47,810 nucleotides of DNA from positions 1 to 47,810 of the forward strand of contig CAVBFD010000013.1 in assembly GCA_963594655.1 (NCBI GenBank). Direction: 5' to 3'. Positions 42,793 through 47,810 of the stretch are shown here, piece after piece (positions within the stretch are counted from its first letter, which is position 1; every line of letters starts with the position of its first letter). The DNA comes from Colivivens sp963594655. GTDB lineage: Bacteria > Bacteroidota > Bacteroidia > Bacteroidales > Bacteroidaceae. The notes beneath the pieces are model-generated. The model worked only from the letters and a program-made list of their open reading frames with translations. It was not told where the DNA came from and made no database searches. A program made the position numbers and the translations under genes.

Positions 42793-44154
42793 TTACAACG
42801 AATGGGTCAGGTAGAACACGGCGAGTCCCACACCCCAGGCGACAAGCACCCTCCAGGTGATGTGGCGGCAATACCACCTGAACGACACCTTGGCGACCTC
42901 GGACACGGCGTGTCCGGCAAGGGTGCCGACATAAAGGAGACTGCCTCCCATGGCGGAGCAGAAGGCAAGCAACTGCCAGTAGATTCCGTTCTGGGCGAAC
43001 ATGGTTCCGGTCTCCGTCACATCATGTTCGAAGAGGTTGAGTCCCACCATGACGATGGGTATGTTGTCTATCACACTGGAGATGGCGCCAAGGACACCTC
43101 CGTAGATGTACACGTTGTGGATATGGGTACTGAGCAGTCCGCTGGCGTAGCGCAGGGCACCGCACTCCACGAGCGCGCCTATGGCGAGGGTCGCCCCGAG
43201 GAAGTAGAGGATGAGGCGCATGCCTATGAACTCAGTGTTGCGGATGTACTTGTGCTGCACGAACAGGCGGTTGCCGTTGCGCTTGAAGGTGAAGAGGCTC
43301 TCAAGCAGCCAGATGAGGGCAAGCACACAGAGTGCGCCAAGGAACGGCGGCAGTTTGGTGACACTGTGGAACGTTGGGATGGACCACAGGGAGGCGATTC
43401 CCACGAACAGCAGCACGAGTTTCTGCCACGGACGGAGCGGCGCGTCGTCGCCGTCGAAACGGTTGAGTATGGACCTGACCTCTATCTTGCCCACGAGCAG
43501 TCGGGATATGAGAAGGTTGAACGTGCAGAGACTTGCCAACACCGGAAGTATCAGTCCGCCGGCGAACGCCGAGGGGGTCACCACACCGTCCACCCAGAAC
43601 ATGAGGGAGGTCATGTCGCCGATGACGGTGAACGACCCACCGAGAATGGCACTGATGAGGATGACACACGAGTAGACCGTCTTCTGCCTTGCCGAAGCCA
43701 CTATCTGTCCGAGGATGGTCATCATCAGCACCACCGTGGTGAGGTTGTCCACATTGGCGGAGATGACGAAGGTGAGGATGGAGAGCATCCACAGGAGCTT
43801 GCGGCTGTTGCGGGTGCGCAGCCACACCGCCAGCGAGTCGAACACCCCATTGTTGTTCATTATCTCCACTATGGTGTTGGTGGCTATGAGGAAGAGGATG
43901 ACCTGGCACGCCTCGTTCACATACTTCATTATCACCGTATTGGCGATGAAGTCGCCCGAGAGGCCCACTATCTGGTAAGCGGGATAGTCCATGAGGTTGA
44001 GGAAGTCCGCTCCGTGCAGCATGTAGACCATCCACGCACTGACACCGCAGAACATCGCCACCGCGGCGCGGTTGATGTGGGTGACGGCTACGGAACTCAT
44101 CATGATGCTTCCTACCAGTACTATCGCTACAATGGCTAAGGTTGTGAACAACAT
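42793..44154 (-). CDS. nhaD: NhaD-type Na+/H+ antiporter (ion transporter superfamily)
   Basis: 453 residues, about eleven hydrophobic helices. Hallmarks of NhaD: SANVDNLTTVVLMMTI (about residues 148-163), the short GDMTSLMFW stretch, and SSVIDNIPIVMVGL in the second half; the paired DN motifs form the ion site. It uses the proton gradient to export Na+ and perhaps Li+. Related ArsB/SLC13 permeases share the fold, so the ion is inferred from the DN motifs. Likely co-transcribed with the lipid kinase downstream. Confidence 0.88.
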   Translation of the reverse strand: MLFTTLAIVAIVLVGSIMMSSVAVTHINRAAVAMFCGVSAWMVYMLHGADFLNLMDYPAYQIVGLSGDFIANTVIMKYVNEACQVILFLIATNTIVEIMNNNGVFDSLAVWLRTRNSRKLLWMLSILTFVISANVDNLTTVVLMMTILGQIVASARQKTVYSCVILISAILGGSFTVIGDMTSLMFWVDGVVTPSAFAGGLILPVLASLCTFNLLISRLLVGKIEVRSILNRFDGDDAPLRPWQKLVLLFVGIASLWSIPTFHSVTKLPPFLGALCVLALIWLLESLFTFKRNGNRLFVQHKYIRNTEFIGMRLILYFLGATLAIGALVECGALRYASGLLSTHIHNVYIYGGVLGAISSVIDNIPIVMVGLNLFEHDVTETGTMFAQNGIYWQLLAFCSAMGGSLLYVGTLAGHAVSEVAKVSFRWYCRHITWRVLVAWGVGLAVFYLTHSL

Positions 44155-44215
44155 ACGGTGAACAATTTCAGAAAAGGGTTATACTTGGTCTTCACATGGA
44201 GCGGTGACCCGAAGG

Positions 44216-44236
44216 TTCCGGCATACTGTCCCGGAA
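44216..44236 (-). terminator. Weak hairpin after tRNA-Gly
   Basis: Inverted repeat TTCCGG / CCGGAA with a 9-base loop, 11 bases beyond the tRNA-Gly 3' end. No U-run follows, so it may be a processing or attenuation hairpin before nhaD. Confidence 0.3.
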
Positions 44237-44247
44237 ACTTGCAGGTG

Positions 44248-44320
44248 AGCGGTAGACGGGGCTCGAACCCGCGACCTTCGGCTTGGGAAGCCAACGCTCT
44301 GCCAACTGAGCTACTACCGC
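44248..44320 (-). tRNA. tRNA-Gly (anticodon CCC)
   Basis: Full cloverleaf on the minus strand: acceptor GCGGTAG / CTACCGC, D arm GCTC/GAGC, anticodon stem TTGGC/GCCGA with loop TTCCCAA (anticodon CCC, reads GGG), T arm GCGGG-TTCGAGC-CCCGT, discriminator T. CCA is not encoded. Promoter box at 44353-44346. Confidence 0.95.
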
Positions 44321-44345
44321 ATTCACGCCGCCTGCGATTCGGATG

Positions 44346-44353
44346 CAAAGGTA
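44346..44353 (-). promoter_or_regulatory. -7 promoter box of tRNA-Gly
   Basis: TACCTTTG on the minus strand, 25 bases before the mature 5' end of the tRNA. Confidence 0.65.
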
Positions 44354-44396
44354 CGAAACTTTTGTCATACACAAGGCAAGGCGGACAAAGAAAGTT

Positions 44397-44440
44397 CAAA
44401 AAAAAGAGAAAGGAGCACTGATTTGCGGTCAGGCTCCTTC
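44397..44440 (-). terminator. ffs: Intrinsic terminator of the SRP RNA gene
   Basis: Minus-strand hairpin AAGGAGC ... GCTCCTT with inner CTGA/TCAG, followed by TCTC and a run of eight T. It begins about 6 bases after the end of the SRP RNA. Confidence 0.85.
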
Positions 44441-44445
44441 TTATA

Positions 44446-44562
44446 AGGGTGGGTAAGCGAACTACATCGCGCCGCTACAACCTGTTGCCTTTGCTGCGGT
44501 CAAGCCCTGGAGGATTCGCAGGGAGCTGGCCGTATAGGACTTACCCATATTATGCCGGTTTG
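44446..44562 (-). ncRNA. ffs: Signal recognition particle RNA (4.5S type)
   Basis: Minus-strand RNA of about 115 bases. Its ends pair (TGGGTAAG / CTTACCCA, then CACCC at the 3' end). The 3' half has CGCGATGTAG before the closing stem, matching the GGGATGTAG of E. coli 4.5S RNA, and the apical part CTCCAGGGCTTGACCGCAGC with the following AAAGG has the CCAGG ... GCAGCAA layout of the Ffh-binding domain. It is flanked by a Bacteroidota promoter (44576-44569) and an intrinsic terminator (44440-44397). It binds Ffh, whose gene starts at 45372. An open frame across it (44462-44650) is not coding. Confidence 0.85.
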
Positions 44563-44568
44563 CGGATG

Positions 44569-44576
44569 CAAAGGTA
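44569..44576 (-). promoter_or_regulatory. -7 promoter box of ffs
   Basis: TACCTTTG on the minus strand; the expected start is near 44562, about 14 bases before the closing stem of the SRP RNA. Confidence 0.65.
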
Positions 44577-44671
44577 GCACTATTATGGAAACTGACAAAG
44601 GATTGGGCGTTTTTTTTGACCGCAACCCTCATTTTAGGCGCACGGCCCACTGTTTCCTCACACTTTTTACG

Positions 44672-44679
44672 TACCTTTG
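44672..44679 (+). promoter_or_regulatory. -7 promoter box of the dedA-ffh-folD operon
   Basis: TACCTTTG on the plus strand, 30 bases before the DedA ATG and divergent from the ffs promoter. Confidence 0.65.
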
Positions 44680-44709
44680 CGGCTCAAACCAACACATTAG
44701 AAACTTATC

Positions 44710-45357
44710 ATGATAGTCGAACTCTTCCAGTCGGCACTCGACAACCTCAACTACGGTTGGATCATTCTGCTGATGGCAATTGAAAGTTCATTCATCCCCT
44801 TCCCCTCGGAAGTGGTGATGATACCCGCCGCCTACGCAGCCGCCTCACGTGGCGAGATGTCGTTCGTGGCCATCATAGCCTGCGGCACACTGGGTGCGCT
44901 CATCGGCGCGCTCGTCAACTACGTCCTCGCCTACTACCTCGGCAGACCGATAGTCTACTCGTTCGCCAACAGCCGTTTCGGACACATGTGTCTGATTGAC
45001 CGGGAGAAGGTGGAGAAGGCGGAGCGGTACTTCGACCGCCACGGAGCCATGTCCACCCTCATCGGCAGACTTATCCCTGCCATACGTCAGTTGATTTCCA
45101 TCCCGGCGGGACTCGCCAAGATGAACCTCATCCCCTTCATACTTTACACATGCATAGGGGCGACACTGTGGAACTGTGTGCTGACGGGCATCGGTTACGT
45201 GTGCCACACCACCATACCCGAGAAGCAGCTCATCGAGACGATAGCCCACTACAGCCACATCATCGGCATCACCGCCATAGCGGCTGTGATAGCGTTGGTG
45301 GCGTACCTTATATATTTAGGTGTGAAGAAAGAAGGCGGAGCTAAGAAACAACACTAA
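44710..45357 (+). CDS. DedA-family membrane protein
   Basis: 215 residues, five to six hydrophobic segments. DedA hallmarks are present: the acidic re-entrant motif ESSFIPFPSEVVMIPAAYAA (about 25-44), GTLGALIGALVNYVLAYYLG, and the arginine motif GRLIPAIRQLISIPAGLAKM (about 118-137). Family members are implicated in undecaprenyl phosphate or phospholipid flipping across the inner membrane. First gene of an operon with ffh (14 bases) and folD (23 bases). Confidence 0.93.
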   Translation: MIVELFQSALDNLNYGWIILLMAIESSFIPFPSEVVMIPAAYAAASRGEMSFVAIIACGTLGALIGALVNYVLAYYLGRPIVYSFANSRFGHMCLIDREKVEKAERYFDRHGAMSTLIGRLIPAIRQLISIPAGLAKMNLIPFILYTCIGATLWNCVLTGIGYVCHTTIPEKQLIETIAHYSHIIGITAIAAVIALVAYLIYLGVKKEGGAKKQH

Positions 45358-45371
45358 ACCACTGAAGAAAG

Positions 45372-46703
45372 ATGTTTGAAAACCTGAGCGAACGGCTGGA
45401 ACGGTCGTTCAAGATACTGAAGGGTGAGGGAAAAATCACCGAGATAAACGTAGCCGAGACCCTGAAGGACGTGCGCAAGGCACTCATCGAGGCGGACGTG
45501 AACTATAAAGTGGCGAAGACCTTCACCGACGCCGTGAAGCAGAAAGCCCTGGGACAGGACGTGCTGACAGCCGTCAAGCCGGGCCAGCTCATGGTGAAGA
45601 TTGTGCATGACGAACTCGCCGCGCTGATGGGAGGACAGGCCACAGACCTCAACCTCACCGACCGTCCGTCCGTCATCCTCATGGCAGGACTCAACGGTGC
45701 GGGAAAGACCACCATGAGCGGCAAACTGGCACTCCTGCTGAAGAACCAGAAGCGCCGCAAGCCGTTGCTGGCGGCATGTGACACGTTCCGACCGGCGGCA
45801 ATGGAGCAGTTGCGCGTGCTGGCGGAGCAGGTGGACGTGCCTATCCATCTGGAGCCAGGAGCCACCGACCCTGTGCAGGTGGCACGGAACGCCATTCAGG
45901 AAGCCAAAGCCAAGGGCTACGACACCGTCATCGTCGACACCGCCGGACGACAGTCGGTGGACGAGCAGCTGATGGTGGAGATTCAGAACATCAAGGCGGC
46001 GTGCGCCCCCGACGAGACCCTCCTCGTGGTGGACGCGATGACCGGCCAGGACGCGGTGAACACTGCCAAGATATTCAACGAGAGGCTGGAGATTGACGGA
46101 GTGATCCTCACCAAGCTCGACGGCGACACCAGGGGCGGAGCCGCCCTGTCCATACGCACCGTGGTGGACAAGCCCATCAAGTTTGTCGGCACTGGCGAGA
46201 AGATGGAGGCGCTCGACGTGTTCCACCCCGACCGTATGGCAGACCGCATACTCGGCATGGGCGACATCGTGAGTCTGGTGGAGCGCGCCCAGCAGCAGTT
46301 CGACGAGGAGGAAGCCAAGCGACTGGAGAAGAGACTGCGCAAGAACAAGTTCGACTACAACGACTTCTACAGCCAGATTCAGCAGGTGAAGAAGATGGGA
46401 AACCTCAAAGACCTCGCCTCCATGATTCCGGGTGTGGGCAAGCAGATAAAGGACATAGACATCAACGACGACGCCTTCAAGAGTGTGGAGTCGATGATAA
46501 GTTCCATGACACCCTACGAGCGTGAGCATCCCGAGTGTATCAACCTGAGCAGGAAGCAGCGTATAGCCAAGGGTTCGGGCAACTCCATAGACGAGATTAA
46601 CCGCATGACGAAGCAGTTCGACCAGATGCGCAAGATAATGAAGATCATCGCCAGTCCGCAGTTCGGCAAGGCGATGGCAAACATGAAACGGACTAAACGT
46701 TAA
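45372..46703 (+). CDS. ffh: Signal recognition particle protein Ffh
   Basis: GTPase that with the SRP RNA targets ribosomes making membrane proteins to FtsY. 443 residues with N domain (1-95), G domain with G1 GLNGAGKT (106-113), DTFRPAA (137-143), DTAGR (189-193), TKLD (247-250), GTGEKMEAL, and a Met-rich M domain (about 325-443: KKMGNLKDLASMIPGVGKQI ... RKQRIAKGSG), whose KQRIAKGSG helix binds SRP RNA. The gene for that RNA, ffs, lies about 800 bases upstream on the other strand. Confidence 0.98.
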   Translation: MFENLSERLERSFKILKGEGKITEINVAETLKDVRKALIEADVNYKVAKTFTDAVKQKALGQDVLTAVKPGQLMVKIVHDELAALMGGQATDLNLTDRPSVILMAGLNGAGKTTMSGKLALLLKNQKRRKPLLAACDTFRPAAMEQLRVLAEQVDVPIHLEPGATDPVQVARNAIQEAKAKGYDTVIVDTAGRQSVDEQLMVEIQNIKAACAPDETLLVVDAMTGQDAVNTAKIFNERLEIDGVILTKLDGDTRGGAALSIRTVVDKPIKFVGTGEKMEALDVFHPDRMADRILGMGDIVSLVERAQQQFDEEEAKRLEKRLRKNKFDYNDFYSQIQQVKKMGNLKDLASMIPGVGKQIKDIDINDDAFKSVESMISSMTPYEREHPECINLSRKQRIAKGSGNSIDEINRMTKQFDQMRKIMKIIASPQFGKAMANMKRTKR

Positions 46704-46726
46704 ACCAAGCACATCATCACACACAC

Positions 46727-47608
46727 ATGACACTTATAGACGGAAAGGCTGTGGCTACAGCCATCAAGCAAGACATCGCGAAGGAGGTGGAGCAAATCAT
46801 CAAGGACGGAGGCAAACGCCCCCACCTCGCCGCCATCCTCGTGGGACACGACGGAGGAAGCGAGACCTACGTGAAGAACAAGGTACTGGCATGCGAACAG
46901 TGCGGATTCAAGTCCACACTCATACGCATGGAGAGCGACATCACCGAGGACGACCTGCTGGCGCAGGTAAGGAAACTGAACGAAGACCCCGACGTGGACG
47001 GCTTCATCGTGCAACTGCCCCTGCCCAAGCACATCTCCGAACAGAAGGTGATTGAGGCGATAGACTACAGGAAGGACGTGGACGGCTTCCACCCCATCAA
47101 CGTGGGACGAATGTCCATCGGACTGCCGTGCTACATCAGCGCAACCCCCAACGGCATCCTTCAATTGCTGAAGTACTACAACATAGAGACCAGCGGCAAG
47201 AAATGCGTGGTGCTGGGCCGGTCAAACATAGTGGGCAAACCGATGGCGCAGCTCATGATGCAGAAGAGTTACCCAGGCGACTGCACGGTGACCGTCTGCC
47301 ACAGCCACACCAAGAACATAAAGGAGGAATGTCTGTCCGCCGACATCATCATCGCCGCACTGGGACAGCCCCACTTCCTCACCGCCGACATGGTGAAGGA
47401 GGGTGCGGTAGTCATCGACGTCGGCACCACACGTGTGCCTGACTCCACACGCAAGAGCGGCTTCCGCCTGTCGGGCGACGTGGACTTCGACAACGTGGCT
47501 CCCAAATGCTCCTACATCTCGCCTGTACCCGGAGGGGTCGGCCCGATGACCATCTGCTCGCTCATGAAGAACACCCTGTCAGCCGGCAAAAAGGAGTTCT
47601 ACAAGTAA
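46727..47608 (+). CDS. folD: Methylenetetrahydrofolate dehydrogenase/cyclohydrolase FolD
   Basis: Bifunctional enzyme converting 5,10-methylene-THF to 10-formyl-THF with NADP+. 293 residues. Active-site Tyr48 and Lys52 in SETYVKNK, substrate loop VQLPLPKH, DVDGFHPINVGR, the nucleotide-binding GRSNIVGKP and the C-terminal PVPGGVGPMT are all present. Third gene of the dedA-ffh-folD operon. Confidence 0.98.
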   Translation: MTLIDGKAVATAIKQDIAKEVEQIIKDGGKRPHLAAILVGHDGGSETYVKNKVLACEQCGFKSTLIRMESDITEDDLLAQVRKLNEDPDVDGFIVQLPLPKHISEQKVIEAIDYRKDVDGFHPINVGRMSIGLPCYISATPNGILQLLKYYNIETSGKKCVVLGRSNIVGKPMAQLMMQKSYPGDCTVTVCHSHTKNIKEECLSADIIIAALGQPHFLTADMVKEGAVVIDVGTTRVPDSTRKSGFRLSGDVDFDNVAPKCSYISPVPGGVGPMTICSLMKNTLSAGKKEFYK

Positions 47609-47615
47609 AGGGAAA

Positions 47616-47648
47616 GTCGGGCTACGGGTAAGACAAACGTAGCCCGAC
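47616..47648 (+). terminator. Terminator hairpin after folD
   Basis: Perfect 11-bp inverted repeat GTCGGGCTACG / CGTAGCCCGAC with an 11-base loop, 7 bases after the folD stop. No long U-run follows, but stem strength and position support termination. Confidence 0.7.
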
Positions 47649-47701
47649 ATATAAAACGAAGGGAAAATACGGGGCAGGAACACATTTTTTCGTCAATTGC
47701 C

Positions 47702-47732
47702 TTTGTCAGTTGCGAAATTATACCTACCTTTG
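47702..47732 (+). promoter_or_regulatory. Promoter of tRNA-His
   Basis: TTTG at 47702-47705 and TACCTTTG at 47725-47732, 19 bases apart, the Bacteroidota -33/-7 pair, ahead of the tRNA that starts at 47761. Confidence 0.7.
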
Positions 47733-47760
47733 CACTCGCTTTCAGAAGGAAGCGTACATG

Positions 47761-47810
47761 GTGGATGTAGTTCAGTTGGTTAGAGCGTCAGATTGTGGTT
47801 CTGAATGTCG
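47761..47810 (+). tRNA. tRNA-His (anticodon GTG), 5' part
   Basis: The first 50 bases of a tRNA run off the right edge: acceptor GTGGATG, D arm GTTCAGTTGGTTAGAGC, anticodon stem TCAGA/TCTGA with loop TTGTGGT (anticodon GTG). The extra G-1 found on tRNA-His is probably the G at 47760. The T arm and 3' end are outside the window. Confidence 0.88.

Noticed and set aside
42775..44139. A 454-residue open frame on the plus strand opposite nhaD
   Set aside because: It mirrors the antisense of a gene with clear NhaD motifs, has Asp/His/Glu-rich composition without any domain, and arises from codon bias.
44462..44650. A 62-residue open frame over the SRP RNA and its promoter
   Set aside because: Lies on the SRP RNA gene, its -7 box is inside the frame, and the peptide resembles nothing.
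45354..46733. A 459-residue open frame opposite ffh
   Set aside because: Antisense shadow of an unmistakable Ffh; Leu/Val/His-rich with no fold or start signals.

Overview
The window reads as chromosome from a Bacteroidales bacterium, most likely Prevotella-like. The evidence is a SusC/SusD outer-membrane pair, the type IX secretion translocon SprA, lineage families such as DUF1599, GIN-domain lipoproteins and AAA-ATPase_like/PD-(D/E)XK proteins, and promoters of the Bacteroidota type (TAnnTTTG -7 box, often with TTTG about 19-20 bases upstream). Base composition is about half GC, with a visibly AT-richer patch around 22.5-24.8 kb.

Layout. 1-565 is the start of a lipoprotein gene that runs off the left edge. 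668-6441 is a six-gene minus-strand operon (DUF1599, DoxX-like membrane protein, tpiA, SPOR protein, folE, dnaG). 6471-8081 holds ndk and an M23/LysM peptidase. 8225-18623 is a long minus-strand run of ruvA, sprA, an unknown protein, xseA and xseB. 18624-24820 is an accessory island. It contains a plus-strand AAA-ATPase/nuclease-fold gene between two repeat arrays with the same 22-bp period, a membrane acyltransferase frameshifted at a 9-base G tract, a cytosine-5 methyltransferase preceded by a truncated second methyltransferase, a large nested palindrome, a perfect 53-bp direct repeat bracketing the methyltransferase segment, and a DUF4160/DUF2442 gene pair.

24842-28919 is an ABC transporter operon with a GntR-type regulator, a GIN lipoprotein and a TraB/GumN protein. 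28980-34083 is a SusC/SusD pair without enzymes or a regulator beside it. ilvE (34377-35393) is followed by a candidate small RNA (about 35533-35618). rmuC and a STAND-type ATPase share a strand and probably a transcript (35638-38440). Next come an OmpP1/FadL-like porin and an aromatic and Asn/Thr-rich exported protein (38681-41424), then a candidate 6S-like RNA (about 41488-41688) with its own promoter and terminator. A lipid kinase and an NhaD-type antiporter follow.

The right end carries tRNA-Gly(CCC), the SRP RNA gene ffs on the minus strand and, divergently, a dedA-ffh-folD operon, so both SRP components lie within 1 kb. A partial tRNA-His(GTG) ends the window.

Most of the window is ordinary housekeeping DNA. 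The unusual material is concentrated at 18.6-24.2 kb, together with the unannotated RNA candidates near 35.5 and 41.6 kb. All functional calls are from reading sequence only; no database search was possible.
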